DNA from: Monodelphis domestica
Lineage: Eukaryota; Chordata; Mammalia; Didelphimorphia; Didelphidae
Assembly (NCBI RefSeq): GCF_027887165.1
Contig: NC_077228.1
Location: 212,463,635-212,527,634, forward strand
Length of the DNA stretch: 64,000 bases
Direction: 5' to 3'
The notes beneath the pieces are model-generated. The model was not told the DNA's origin and ran no database searches. It was given only the letters and a program-made list of their open reading frames with translations. The position numbers were made by a program, and so were the translations under genes. Positions 36,901 through 51,900 of the stretch are shown here, in pieces; position 1 is the stretch's first letter; each line of letters opens with the position of its first letter.

Positions 36901-39900
36901 GATACAGACTCAGGAGTATTTATTTATTTTTTAAACATCTCCAATCTCTTCTGTCCTTCAAAGACTTCCTGAGAAGGACAGGCCACTTCCTAGGAGAGTC
37001 CAGTTTCAGCTTTTCTGGATGAAGCCACACTCACATTTGGGAGCCCTTCCCAGAAGACCTGCCACTTGGCTATGTGTGTGGGAAGTGGGGATAAGCTCCC
37101 AGGACAGGTGACAGGAAAGGAGCAGGCCCACCTTCAAAGCCTCCACTGGCTATAAATAGCTTGTTGGATGCAATCACTGCTGGGCCCACCCTTCAGGTCA
37201 GGGTTATCCCAGGGCTGAATCAGACAAAACCCTGGTCTTCTTACCCCAGGGCACTGGAATACCAAAGCACTCCACCCCTCCACCCAAGAGAGGCACCCCC
37301 AAGTCCTTTCATAGGATTTTGGTATTTAGAAGAGTCTCTGATTTTGTTAAAACTTAAAGGAATGTTAACTCCATTGAATAACAGCTCCAAGCCACATTGA
37401 TTAAATCCTATTGCCCTGTCTGAGGCCCAAAGCAGTAAAAGAATTTGTTTACAGTCAAAAAACTAATAGCTAGCAACATTTATAGAGTGCTCTTTACTTG
37501 TGTTATCCCAAGAGATCCTCCAAACAATCTTGTGAGGGTGGGTGCTATTATCCTCATTTTATAAGTGAGGAAACTGAAGTTGAGATTATATGACTTGCTC
37601 AGGGTAACACAAACTAGTATCTTACAGACATTTACTAGCTGTGTGACCCTGGGAAAGTCACTTAATCCTGGTTACCTCACTTTTTCCATTTGTAAAATGA
37701 CCAGGAAAAACAAATGGCAAATCACCCTAGTATCTTTGCCAAGAAAAGCCCAAATGGGGTCACAAAGAGTCAGACGTGACTGAAAAACAACTTTTAAAAG
37801 AAGGTTCATTGATAATATAGTAATTGACTAAGTGTCACATTTTTTTCACTTGTCACCTCTGGAGGGGGGAGGGAAGAAAGGAGGGAGCCAATATGAATCA
37901 TGTAACTTTGGAAAACTTATATGTGTAAATTTGTTTTTGGAATAAAATAAAGATAAAAAAATTTTTAGAGGATGTATTCTAGGAGAATTATGGGAGTTCC
38001 ATAACTGAGAGGGGTTGGCAGTGGTGCCTTCAATTGTTCACTTTCAGCAAGCTGTAGCTTCTGTGCTTCTTTAGACTTACTTCTTTAAACTAATTAACAA
38101 AATAATGATAACAGATCGCACTTTAAGGTTCGAAAAGTACCTCACTGGATCTCCCACAACAACCCTGTGAGGTAGGTGCTCTTATCATCTCCACTTTACA
38201 GGCTCAAACAGCTAGTAAAAGTTTAAGGTAGAATTTGAACTCGGATACTCATGATTTCTGGTCTTCCCTCTTACCCACTGTGCTCCCTAGCTGCCTAAAG
38301 GTCAGAATTCTTGGCAAAGAAACCACAAAATGAAAATAACAGCAATACAAATTTTACTATTAAGTTCTTTCAGTCATGTCTGACTCTCCATGACTTCATT
38401 TGGGGTTTTCTTGGCAAAGATTCTGGAACTGTTTGCCATTTCCTTCTCCAGCTCATTTTATGGATGAGGCAGAGTGGAGTGACTTGATCAGGGTCACATA
38501 CTAAGTGTCTGAGGTCATATTTGAATTCAGGAAGATGAGTCTTCCTAACGTCAGGCCCAGCAGTCTAGCCACTGTGTCAAACCAGCTGCCCAATATATGG
38601 GGACAAGCCAAGAAGAAAACAAGAGCTAATGCTTTTCCCAATTAGTAAAAAAACCACAATCTAATGAGATAAGACAAAGTAGTTTACAAAAAAAAAAGGA
38701 AATTGTCAAGAAGATTATTTAAAATAAGAATTTTATATCCTGTCATTAATTATGAACCTTGCTCTAAGTATAGTGTACCTTGAGATGCTAGAGATAGCAT
38801 GAAATCGCTGCAATTAGCAAGACAGTTAAAAACTTAAACTTTTGCTGTTTGAAAATGATGCATGCACCTACACAAATATTCAAATCTGCATCCACACTAG
38901 GCACAAGAATTTACGAATCTTTTTAGAAAATTTCCAAGTGAAGAGGTTCAAGTGCTTAAATTCACTGATTAAATGTTTTTAAATGCAACATCTTCCCATT
39001 AGTTTGAGGGAAGATGGACATTTGCTAACTGTATTTCAACACTCACATGCGTATAAATAAAAAATGAGGGGGGCAGCTGGGTGGCTCAGTGGATTGAGAG
39101 TCAGGGCCTAGAGATAGGAAGTCCTGGGTTTGAATCTGACCTCAGACACTTCTGAGCTGTGTGACCCTGGCCAAGTCACTTAATCCCCATTACCTGCCAT
39201 TTGCTCTTTTGTTTTAGAATTTATACTAAAGACAGAAGTAGAGGGTTAAAAAAAAAAAACAGGAGCATGGGAAACATTTAAGAAATAACCACATCATCTT
39301 ATTAAAATATTACAAAAATAGCAGGATTAATGATAACTAATAATTTAAGGGTAGAGAAAAATCAGTTATTAATAATTCAATTTGGTGTTGTATGATGGAT
39401 AGAGGCCCAGAAATTATTTATTTGTACAAATTTTCTTTTTGTATCTTTTTTGTAGTAGTTCTTTTTTGATGACAAAGAATTAGAACTTGAGGGGATGCTC
39501 ATCAACTGGCGAATGGCTAGAAAAGTTGTGGTATATGATTGTAATGGAGTACTATTGCTGTAAGAAATGATAAACAGGAGGATTTCAGAAAAAAAAAACT
39601 GTATAGACTATGAATGCAGACTGAAGATACAATCTTTCTCTGTCTTCATTTCTTTTGTTCAAGTTTTTTTCCCCACAAAATGACTAATATGGAAATATGT
39701 TTTATATGGTTGCACATGTATAATCTATATCAGACTGCTTACTGGTCTCAGGGAGGAAGAAGAGGAGGGGAAGAATTTGGAGCTCAAAATGAAAAACAAA
39801 AAAAGTTCAAATTGTTTTTACATATAATAAGCAATCAAGAAAGTAAAGGTTTAAGAATTTGGAGGGCAGCAGGGTGGGGTCAGGGAGAATTTCAAAAACT

Positions 39901-42900
39901 ACATAGGATTAAATTGTAGGTTGACAAGAAAACAGAAGGGTCTCACCAACTTATTTGATTATATTCTGATAGGCATTTAACAACTTTATGATCCTATGTT
40001 CTATGTATTAAAGGATTCATTACGAAAAAATAGTCTTTTACGTATAAATAGCAAAAAGATTCCTGTTAGGGAACAGCTAAACAAAATGTAATAGATTATT
40101 GTGCTATAAGAATTGATGAAATGGAGTGTCAGAGGCATCTCTACGGTCCGCTGCAGAGGAAAGTGAGCAGAATTGGGAGAACGATTTATGCCATAATAAC
40201 ATGTCAGAGAAAAACAAGTCTCAAAGACTTTAAAATTACTGCAATGATAAAGGAGTCCAGAGGGTTGAAGAGGTAGCACCCCACCCACCTCCTGTTAGAG
40301 GTAACGGATCTAAAATTTAAAATAAGACCAATACAGCTTGGACACAGCCAACATGGAAATTTGTTTTGCTGGACTATGTATATTAATGGTGAGAATTTTC
40401 TTAAAAGAAAAAAAAAAGCTCATTAGGGGAGGAGTCAATAGGAAAGAAAAATACTTAAAGTGAATGAATTAAAAAAAAAAACACTTACCCTATGGGAGGA
40501 GAGGAGGAAAAGAAAATGATCTTTGTTTCCAAGGAATAATATTTGAAAATGACCAAATAAAAAAATGTTTAAATTGTTAAAAAAAAAACCCACTTACCTT
40601 CTGCCTTAGAATCAATACCGTGTATTGGTTTTAAAGCAGAGAGTGGGGTTTGAGTGATTTGCCCAGAGTCACAACAGCTAGGAAGTGTCTGAGGCCAGAT
40701 TTGAATCCAGGATCTCCCATTCTCTAAGCCTGGCTTTCAATCCACTGCCCCACCCCCAGTGAATTAATTTAAATATATATACATATATACATATATACGT
40801 ATATACGTATGTATGTATGTATGTATGTACATACGCCAGGAAGCCATACAAAATGATGATTTCCCATTATAAAAAAACCTGCCATGAATTCATGGACTTA
40901 AAAAAAAACAAACTTCAAATATCTTCTTTGTGTCTTATGAAATTTCATCTTTGAATTCATTTATGAGGCTGTAATTCTTTCCATCCTTGCAGAGAAAAAA
41001 AGGAACTCGAGGAGGAAAAGAACACCCTTCAGTATTCTGTTTTGTATTTTAGCAATTTTCGCCTGGTTTATCTCCCTGACTCCATCATTATGTCAGTCAC
41101 CTGAAGGCAGGAACCAAGTCTTACTTGTTTTTTCACCTCTAAAGCTTAGCACAGAAGGTGACACGGTGTACTTATCTGGTTTGGTGTTGAATTCCGTGAT
41201 TTACTAGCATCATGCCCAAGCCTCTGGACTACATCCTTAACAGGACCGCGTAGGGAACAGTAACTCAGGTACGCCAGGCTTTCCAGAGGAAAACTGAAGG
41301 GCTGAGTCTTAACAAAAGACAGCAGAGGACCTAGCAGGCTCAGTGAGAATAAGAGAGCACAAGAGTCCACGCTGTGTCCTGGGACTGCCCTACCCTTTCT
41401 TCTCCAGCTCAGAAGGCCTCAAGGCCTCATTAAAATGAAATAATTAGTAAGAGGAACTCCTACTCTCTCTTTCTCCCTCCAGGTTTCAATATCATCCCCC
41501 CTTTGATCTCACCCAAGTTAGAAGACTGATTCACCCTTGTGCTATTCAATTCAGACTGTGCCCAGCTTTCGCAATGGAAGACTGGGTTAGGGGTGGGAGG
41601 AAGATGGGTCCCTGAAAGCCAAACAGACTACCCCCACCTTATTTGCCTTAACACACCACTTGGTCAAATAGATTTTGACTGAAAGAAAAAATTATAACAC
41701 ATGGGATAGTATGAGAGAATTAATCAGTGAGAGGACCTGGGTATCAATTCTATATCTATATAACCTTGGGTAAGTCACTTAACTTTCCCAGTTCTGAATT
41801 TATTATATTATATGAACAATAAAAAAAAATATATATATAAAATGAAAGAGCTGGACTAAATGGTCTCTAAGGTCCCTACCAGGTCTGATCCCCAGTCAGT
41901 GGGAGGATATGGGCTTGATTTAAACCAAATGGTGGATTCACCACAAAGCAGTTTCTTCCCAACAGCCCCATGAGGTGAGGCAGATATCTAATTATTTTAC
42001 AGATGAGGAAGCCACAGCTTTGTGATGTGGCCAAAGGAAGCTCCAAATCACCACCGCCAGTCTTCTGACCTCTATTCTAGCAGGGTTAAGTAGGGATGAA
42101 GGAAAGCTGAGGAATCCAGGTTTGCCACAAATTCAGGAATAGGGGGCAGCTGGGTAGCTCAGTGGATTGAGAGTCAGGCCTAGAGGCAGGAGGTCCGAGG
42201 TTCAAATCTGGCCTCAGACACTTCCCAGCTGTGTGACCCTGGGCAAGTCACTTGACCCCCATTGCCTAGCCCTTACCACTCTTTCTGCCTTGGAGCCAAT
42301 ACACAGTATTGACTCCAAGATGGAAGGTAAGGGTTAAAAAAAAAAATTCAGGAATGAATGCCCACTGCTCAGTTTTATTTTTTTGTCTCCTTGTGACGAC
42401 TACGACACAAAGAGGGAGTCTTTTTTTTTAAACCCTTACCTTCAGTCTTGGGGGGTCACACAACTGGGAAGTGTCTGAGGCCAGATTTGAACCTAGAAGA
42501 CCCGATCTCTAGGCCTGGCTCTCACTCCACTGAGCTACCCAGCTGCCTCCACAAAGAGCGAGTCTTGAAACCACTAGGTGAGATCTGAGTCTTGTTGTCC
42601 AGTCTTGCCTGATCGTCCCCTTTGGGGTTTTCTTGGCAAAGATACTGGAGTGGTTTGTCATTTCCTTCTCCAGCTCATTTTATAGCTGAGGAAATTGAGG
42701 CAAACAGGATTTTTCTAGCTAATAAGGGTCTGAGGCCAGATTTGAACCCAAGAAGATGAGTCTCCCTGACTCCAGGCCCAGTACTCTCTCCATGGCACTA
42801 CCTAGCTGGTGACATATTGACTTTGTGACCCTGGACAAATCATGTAGCTTCTTAAATGCTCTCTATCAGTGGTGTCAATCTTAAATAGAAATGAGGGCCA

Positions 42901-45900
42901 CTAAACCATCTAGAAGGATCCCTGCAGGTCTATCTTGACTTAGAAAACTACTTATTTGAAGGAGAGAAGGTAACAACTTGCACATTAATATTAATTATTA
43001 ATATTAACAACTTCCTATATTAATGAAATTTCAGGTCCAGTCCCAAGCCCTAGCTTGGTGGATAAAGCACTGGCCCTGGAATCAGGAACGCCCGAGTTTA
43101 AATCAAGACTTTTTCTGGCTGTGTAACTCTGGGCAAGTCATGTAACCTCTGCCTGTTTCTTCAGCTGTGAAAAGAGGATAATGATAGCATCTCTTTCCAA
43201 GGGTTGTTGTAAAGATTAAATGAGATCATGTTTGGGCTTAATAAATGCCTGTCTCCTTCCTTCCTAACCTTTCTGTTCCTCACGGGGAAGCCCCTTTTCT
43301 CTCCATGTGTTGCCCCACATAGGAGATAAGACACCCAGAAAGAAGACCAGCCTACCAGAGTCAGCCTCTGTGAGGACAGTAAAGTCAATGACTCGAGAGG
43401 TAAAGTCAAATGCTGTCTCTTGGTTTCCATGAATCACTGAGATGCTGTGCCGATCTCCATAGCTGGCGCGAGGCATGCCACCCTGGAAAATGATGTAGGG
43501 AAGCCTAGAGTAGGGAAGAAGCCAGAAGACAGAATGAGTCACCTCAATCCCCCTAAGACTAGACACTGCCAGAAAGAAGTGGGGCATGCATCCAGGGCAT
43601 GTATGGAAGCCTCACTTCACAATTTTCTGAAGAGTGTCCCCAAAGAAAGTGGACCATCTATCTATGCCCCATGATACAATTTGTCTCCCCTGTTGGAGAG
43701 AGATCCCTAGCTGGTGCTGGCAACAAGGACACAGTACTATATGCTCCTGTTTAATAATATTATTTTCCCCCCAAAGCTTGTTTATTTAATTTACTAATTT
43801 AGAATATCTCCCCATGGTTACACGATTCATACTTTCCCTTCCCTCCTCCCACACTGCTCTCATAGCCAATGTATGCTCCTGTTTAAGCAGGAATGGAGAC
43901 CCGGGTTTTGTCTCATTCATTTTCTTAATTCATCCTCGCCCTTTCTCTTTGAACTTGCTATTTTCCAGAATAAAAAATCCTAGGGCTGAAAGGATGCCGG
44001 GCATGGGATTCCCAATTTATTGATGTTGGATGCCAGAGAATTAAAGGTTTATAAATGACTTGGGAATCCTTCATGAGGACTTCAATGCTCTTACATCATC
44101 TTCCTTTCCTCTTCCCAATACTCATTCCTCTACTGGGCTAGGGACCAATTGCTCCGGCTCAAGGTGGATGACAGACTGGAAATCATTGCTGATGTGTCTT
44201 CACCAAGCAGAAAGGTGTGCATTTGTTTAGGGAATACAGGTCATTTTCCACGAGTTGGGGAAAGGGAATGAGGAGTGGAAGGAAAAGGAGGAGAAACCCA
44301 AAAACATACCCTTTCCTGGTCGTCAGCCAAAAGATTTTAGAAATAGCTTTGCAAGGATAAGGACCTGGGGGTAAAAAGGAGAAATGAATAGGTTAGAGAA
44401 CACACAGGTACACCTCACCAAGGATAGATTCATGTGTCTACTGATGCATTGAGGAGACCAGAGACACCCAGGCCTACTGACCGTAAGGCACTCGGCTTTG
44501 CAAGGGCTCAGGATGCTGAGCTTCACTGGACACTTTCCACTGACAGTAGCTTCCATCATAATGGCAGCTGACAATGGAACCCCCATCTCGTTGCCAACAG
44601 AAGTTCTCTAATTGCTAGAGGAAGAGAGAGGTGGAGAGGACATCAAATGAGTAGGCAGTTTTCTCCATCACCTAACCCCCCCCCCCCTTTCCACTTTAAA
44701 GATATTTATAGGGGGCCTCTGGGGGGCTCAGTGGATTGAGAGCCAGGCCTAGTGACAGGAGGTCCTGGGTGCAAATCTGGCCTCAGACATTTCCTAGCTG
44801 TGTGATCCTGGAAAAATCACAACCCCCATGGCCTAGTCCATACCACTCTCTTCTGCCTTGGAGCCATTATTTCTGTTATTCTAATTCTAATGGGATTCTA
44901 TTATTAATTCTAAATGGAAAGTAAGGGTTTTAAAAAAAAGATTCATAAATATCAATATAGATATAATAAATATCAGTATAATTCTAAATTCTAATTCTAA
45001 ATGGAAATATTTCTAAATTCTAAAATGGAATGTAAGGGTTTTAAAAAGATTTGTAAATATCAATATAGATATAATAAATATCAGTATAAATACAGATATA
45101 GAACCATAATATGACCCAAAAAAGAGTCAGGGGGACCTGGGTTTGATTCCCAGCTCTGAGGCCTTAGGCAAGTCATTCCCTTATATATGGGCCTCAGTTT
45201 CCTCATCTGTAAAATTAAAGGGCTGAACTAGATGATGTAAAAGTCCTTTCAGCTCCAAATTTTAGGAACCTCTATGAGCTCCTCTAGAGTGAGCAGAACA
45301 CAGTTCTTAGAATATCAAGGGGTAGCTATTGGTCTATGTACTCTGCTCATGTCTATCCTCAGTCTTCAGTACAAGCCACAGCCGCATGGCATACCACCTA
45401 CCTGGCTGCTTAGGAAGTGTTGCAGGACTCGGCTGTTTTGTAGGTCCCAGACAACGATAAGACCCCTGCTATAGCCAATCAGGATCTGGGAAGGGTCCTG
45501 GGGGTGTTCTTGGAGGGCCTCTACCATCTCGAATGCTCGCCAGTGCTGTGAATCCTTAGGCAACCTGGAAATGGGGAATTGACCCACTGAGAGAGGTATC
45601 TAGAATATTCAAGACTATATTGTGAGGGAGGGGAGAGGGAGAAGGATTGTGTTCTCTTCCCTTTAGGCGCTATTGATGCAATACAAGAAAATCCCTGGAA
45701 GCAGGGAAATCATTCCCTATTACCCTATAAATGCCAAAGGCATAGTGGATGCTTGTAAATCTATATTTAAAACTGTTCCTATATGTAGGACAATCTGTAT
45801 CTTCCAATTCCCCAGACTGGAGGCCAGGCTCCTTGCTTTTCAAAGGAGGCAATGTTCTCCATTGCCCCAATAGGGTGGTAAAGCCATGCCCAGAAGCTGC

Positions 45901-48900
45901 AGGGGATGGAGTTGTGCTTTGGGGCCGGCCCAAAAACTAGACAAAAAGGAAAGGCATGTGGTGTCTGATGGCTAACTGGAGAGGAAATTCAAATCTAAAC
46001 CTGTCCCCAAAAGGGGAAAGTCTCCATCTCTTTCCCCGTTTCTCCTACTAAAGGAAAGATCTTGTCTGATATTGATATCCAAGTTGCCTAGTCTCAAGAC
46101 TGTTCATTGAATGAGCTTTACATCTTATATACATATACTCATCCTTCCTTCCTTACTCTGGCTTCCTGCTCCCTTCAAATGATACCATGCATGCATATGA
46201 CTATCCACTCTCTCAGCAGATAAGCCTGGCCTCAGCCTCCTTCTGAGGTCTGCCAAGATTCAGGCTGGCTCACCATTGCAAGACAGCCTCCGTGCTGATG
46301 GTTTTGTCCTCTAGTATCTGGAATGAGGGCAGCTTCTCCACAAATACATTGCCACTTTCAGTGCCCAGATATAGCAGCTCTTGGGAGGAATGAGGAAGAA
46401 TCACTGTGATTTGGGTGGCACTGGGAGCAGCCCTGCAAAAGGAAAAAAATCACAATTGTGGTTCAAGGGCTGAAATGCTGGATTGGATCAGAAAATATGG
46501 GTGTGAGGGAAGGAGGGGGCTAGTCATCTCTGTACTCAAAAGCAGTCAGGCATCTCCCCTTCCAAATTCCCTCCATCCCCTGAGCGTGCCATGCTTTGGA
46601 AAACAAAAACATCTGAGATGATTAAACAGTCAGGAACACAAACATATCACTTACTTGCTGCATGAAAAAACCAGACAGATGGCTGTGAATTCTGAAACCT
46701 CAATGCTTTTGACACCATGCTAGAAAAATGCAGCAGATACCTTCTGATGCCCTCGATGTGCACCAGTTATCCACTCGACTTGGGCAGCTCCAACTAAGCT
46801 GGCCCCAGGTACAAACTGAAGTCACACTCTGGACTCATCCAAAGATGGACCAAGCTCCCTGCTGGCCCCAGGGGTAGGAGACAAAGGGAGGGAGAATTTG
46901 GCCTTAGTGTCAAGGATCTAGAGAGGGGTAAAGAAAGGGCCTGGACCCTGGGACTTACCCCGGAGGACCCCGAAGCGTGGAGAATTTCTCTTCGTGCAAT
47001 TCAGAGACTCCATCTCTCTGATTTAGGCTCCAGAGATGCAGACTATTATCATCCAGTAAGGTGATCAGCTGGCACTGAGGGGAGGAGGGAATGGATGTTG
47101 GTGATGAGATGGAGGTACCCTGCTTAAGTTAGTCCCTAGGGGTGGGAGGTGGGGAGGGCTAGTCATTTTAGATAAAACCTGGGGGGGGGGGGGATTTTTT
47201 GGTGTATCAGTTAATGACAGGGTTTTCATTCTTCAGCTTGTAAAAGGAGGTGGTACCACTTAAGTCCAAGGGTAGAGCCACTCCCAGTTTCCTCCTTTCT
47301 TTCAGCTTCAACAAAGAGGGTGGAGGAAGACCCTTGCCCCTGAGTGGATCATCTGAATTCCTTCTGGGCAAGGATTAGGCACTGAATAGCTGGAAATCTT
47401 TGAGGCAGTCTTGGTTTGGCTTTCTAAATCCTGCCCAGTCTGTCCCTGGTGCCTCCAGAGCTACAGCCTGAGCAACTGGGCAAAGAGGAGTCGTCTCCAG
47501 CGATGCCACCATAACCCACCCTCCTTGCCCCCCTACCCCGTTATCCCATGCTTAGTTCATATGTGGCATCCTCACCTGGCCAGGGAGGAAGTGGATTTGT
47601 ACCACAGCGTTGTTCTCCCGGTGAAGACCCATGAACTCCACGCCAGGGGCACCATAGCTGGAAGCTGGTTTAGGAACAAGTTTAAAAGGAGAAGGAAGCC
47701 CCAATCCATTCCACCCAACTTCTAGGAAAGCTGATGAGGGGAGCTTTCTCCCTGCCTCACCATCCCATGTCTAGATGATAGAGCCAGGAAAGGGGTTAAC
47801 TGTACATCTCTCTAGCTCAAAGACCATTTCCCCAATGGCCTTGGGTCATTTTATAAGGCATGGGGTTGATTCCTGGTCACACAGGTTATCCTGTTCTGGG
47901 TTTGAGGGGGGCCAGTTTGACTTCTCTGTCCTGTATCCAAAACAGACAAGGGCTTGAAGAAATGTTTAAAGTTGCTGCTGCTGCTGCTGGTCAAAGGCTC
48001 CTGGAGCCTAAAGGTCCAACATTCAAATGGAACACACTTAAGGGAGTATAAGAAACCCATGCCACCCCCACCCTAGCAGCGGCTTCCAGGCCAGGTCTGA
48101 TGTATTTTTGGTTGGTAACCAGGATATGACCAGCCTGCTCAGGACTGGGTTGGTAGTGATTAACCTGGCAGAGATACAGGGCTGATTCATTGTGCACCAG
48201 GCAGGGCCCCATGTCCTCCCAACTGTACCCACCCCTCCCACTCAAACTCAGCAGGACTTGTCCTGTCCTGTCCCTGGCCCCATCTCCCTTCCCCCAACCC
48301 AGGGACCAGTTCAGATCAAATCTCATCTCCAAGCAGGAAGAGGTAAAATCCTCCCTGGAGGAATGAGGCATCTAGTCTAGAAGCCTTGGCGGTCTGATGG
48401 TTCAGGCCCGGAGACGGTATATGGAACTAGAGAATCCCTAAGGAACGCTTGCCCAGCCTTAGGCCATCACTGGTCCAGTGCCCCTTGGGGAAGGATTAGA
48501 TTAGAAGGATTGGACCCCAGACCCATTTCATCTTCTGAAAAGACCCAGAAAGCATTGGGGAGGGGGACCCCAATATAAGTAAGTCTGGCCACTAAATCAA
48601 TCTTGGAGGTTCTTAGAATGGCTACTTGGCCACTCTAGGTCCACCTTCTCCCAGGAGCCTGTGGATAATAATCAAAAGGGAATAACCTCCGAGTATATGG
48701 ATTGGATCAGAAAATATGGGTGTGAGGGTCTAGGGAAGGCAGGACTAGGCAAGTCATCTCTGTCTGTACTCAAAAGCAGTTAGGCATCTCCCCTTCCAAA
48801 CTCCCTCCATCCCTTGAGCATGCCATGCTTTGGATAACAAAAACATCGCTGAGATGATTAAACAGTCCTGATCAGTGCGGGGAGGGCAGCTGGGTGGCTC

Positions 48901-51900
48901 AGAGGACTGAAATCCAAGCCTAGAGGTCCTGGCTTCAAATCTAGCCTCAGACACTGCCTAGCTGTGTGACCCTGGGCACACTTACCTTACCACTTTTGGC
49001 CCTTACCACTCTTCTGTCTTGGAACCAATACATGGTATTGATTCTAAGGCAGAAAGTAAGGGTTTAAAACAACAACATGTGTCCTGCAGTTTGTTAAAGA
49101 GTGAGGATACAAAGACAATCCTTGCCCTCGTCTGAGAGGGAAATTCTAATAGCTTAACTACAAACATCCTATTTGATAGGCTTAGAGGTAAAGAAATGGC
49201 ACCTTGCCCCAAGAACAACCCTCTAACCAAGAACGGCTCAACTCTCCTAGACCTTGGATACTAGATTGCTGGGATGAGCCCCAGATGTGGCTGTGACAGC
49301 AGCCAAGGCCAGTTTTCCAGGAGCCTGATAAAAATATATTGAAGTCAATTCATTGTATAGTGGATAGGATATCCTGGACTTGGAAGTCAGAAGACCTGAG
49401 TTCAAATCCAGCCCCAGACACTTAATAGCTGCATGGCCATCGACAAGTTGCTTCACCTCTGTCCACCTCAAGCTTCCTCTAGAATGGCCTCTAAGCTCCC
49501 TTCCAAACCACTTACTCTCCATACCACCTCCCTACAATCAGAGCTGCCTTTCCCTAGAGCAGTAATACCTAAAACAAGGACTGGGAAATGACCTCAAGGG
49601 GTCATGTGATCCATTGGAGGATGGGAAGACAGGCTTGGCTCCAACACAATCCCATCTAAATGAATCCCCCAACATTCCCCATGCCACCCGCTCTTCCCAC
49701 GGCAGCTCTACAGAGGCCATTCATCATCCCCTGCCCAGGAAATCCCTTTGTGGCTCCAGCAGAGATGGCAGATCTAGGGTGAGTGACCCTTGCCTAAGAG
49801 CTCTTTTCATTTTGGATAGGGCAAGGACCGTGATCCGGATTGCAGATGGCACGACTGTCTCTCCTTCCCACCCCATCCACATCTCCAAACTCAATAATTC
49901 TGTGAATGGCATCATAATCCACCTGGGCACACAGGTTTTTGCAAACTCTACGCCACTAGCCAAATCACATCCATTCTACCTCCATATCTCTCCCTCATCA
50001 CTTCTACTTTGGTCTTCCTGTCTTCAATGAATCCTCCTAAAGTGATTTTCCTGAAGCACGAGTTCCCTTAACTCAATAAATTCCAGTAGCTCTTTATATT
50101 GATTCTAGGATCAAATATTATTTTATAATGAACTAGGTCCTTTCAAAATAGCTTTTGGAGTAAGTTTTAAAATTGACCTAAACATTAGCACATGCATGTA
50201 ATTGCTTTTCTTTTTTTTAAACCCTTACCTTCCATCTTGGAGTCAATACTGTGTATTGGCTCCAAGGCAGAAGAGTGGTAAGGGCTAGGCAATGGGGTTC
50301 AAGTGACTTGCCCAGGGTCACACAGCTGGGAAGTGTCTATGAGGCCAAATTTGAACCCAGGACCTCTCATCTTTAGGGCTGGCTCTCAATCCACTGAGCC
50401 ACCCAGCTGCCCCCTATGCATGTAATTTCTAAATAATTATCCAGAATCCTTGGAAACCTGGGAATATAGGAGAAGGGGACCCCATTTGTCCAGCTGAGAA
50501 CATCAGGAGAGCATGTCCTTCAGCACCCTTCTCAATAAGGGCACCAGATTATTGAAGATGACACTCAGGATTCTCAGTGAATCAGTCATATCTCTTTAAT
50601 CTAAATTTAAACTATTGATCTTTGTTTTTGTTTTTCTTTGGGGAGAGGTGATGGCTTGACTCATGCATGAATTGGACTGGATTGAAGTGAGGCAGTGTTG
50701 TACAAAGTCATCAGTCTCGCTCTCTTTCCATCACTGAAGTCCAGTGGCAGGACAAAGAGTCTGGACGATGGGTGATGGGCTGGGATGCCATGGATGACCT
50801 TGGTGTCCTCCATGTCTGACTAAGCTCTACAAGCTCCACAGAGCCTGCTTCATGGCTGTTGGAACAAATGATTCTCCTATGTCCATTCCACCTAAGGAAG
50901 ACTTCACACGCTTGAGGCAGACATCCCCTTTAAGGCACAACAACTCTCTGGGCCTGGCTCTCCATCCACTGAGCCAGCCAGCTGCCCCCAGAGATACTCC
51001 TGCTGTCTCTATGCCATGGAACCATGGAAAAAGAGCCCTGCAGAACAGAGGTGTCCAACTCTCACGAGGCCTATAAAACTCCTGTTCTTTCCAAACCAAC
51101 CAGATTGAAAATGTTTAACAAAACAAACAAGAATGCAATACAAAATAGATAAAATTAATTTGTAACTTTCTAGCCCGTTGGGGAATCTGTTCCCAATTGA
51201 TTTTGGCACCACTGCAGCAGAAAACATTAGACGTGCAGAGAGGATGCCTCAGAGGAGCTAGCTAAGTCTCTCGGTACTGAGCTCCCGGAACCCTGCGGCT
51301 TCATCTTTCGCCCGTCCATTTTCTGATGCTGCAGTAGTGCCAGCTCCCAACCACGTGCCAAGGGAGCAGGGCTACGAGCCGGAGCTCAGGCCCACCCAGC
51401 CTACTCTGGAGTACTGTAAACAAATCCTAGGAAAAGAGCAAGTGGCTCAGAACCCAGGAACCCTCTGCCCAGGTCACCATTCTCCTAAAAGCGGGATTTC
51501 CCTTAATAAATGAGTAAGCTCCTTCCAGAGAGGGGGACTGCCTGGAGATGCTGTATTTGTGTCACCAGCACAGTGCTTTGCACTTGCTTTTTCATTCATT
51601 CATTCATTCATTCACTCAACCATATGGAGAACTCCCAGAAGGGGGCCTCAGTCCCCTCAGACCCCTGTCTCCTCTCCCCCACTCATCCCAGGGTACCACC
51701 CATCTGAAGAACCCTACCTTATCCCTCAGTAGGGCAAATCATTAAAGCCTCCTAGAAATAGGATAAAATGAACTCAAGTTTAAAGTGCGGCGTCTAAGTA
51801 AGTGGATTTAAAGTGAGTCTATAAAATTCTACTTCCCCAGTGTGTGGTTTCACCTTAAACCCGCTGGTACCACCTTTACAGGCAGGACAGTCATAGCTGT

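Larger units (their letters stand above)
36447..43355 (-). other. LLGL2: 6.9 kb LLGL2 intron
   Basis: No exon found inside. Non-repeat stretches include 36926-37460, 38600-39060 and 40840-41735. None carries a splice-bounded frame matching LLGL2, and the phases of the flanking exons join directly. Confidence 0.85.
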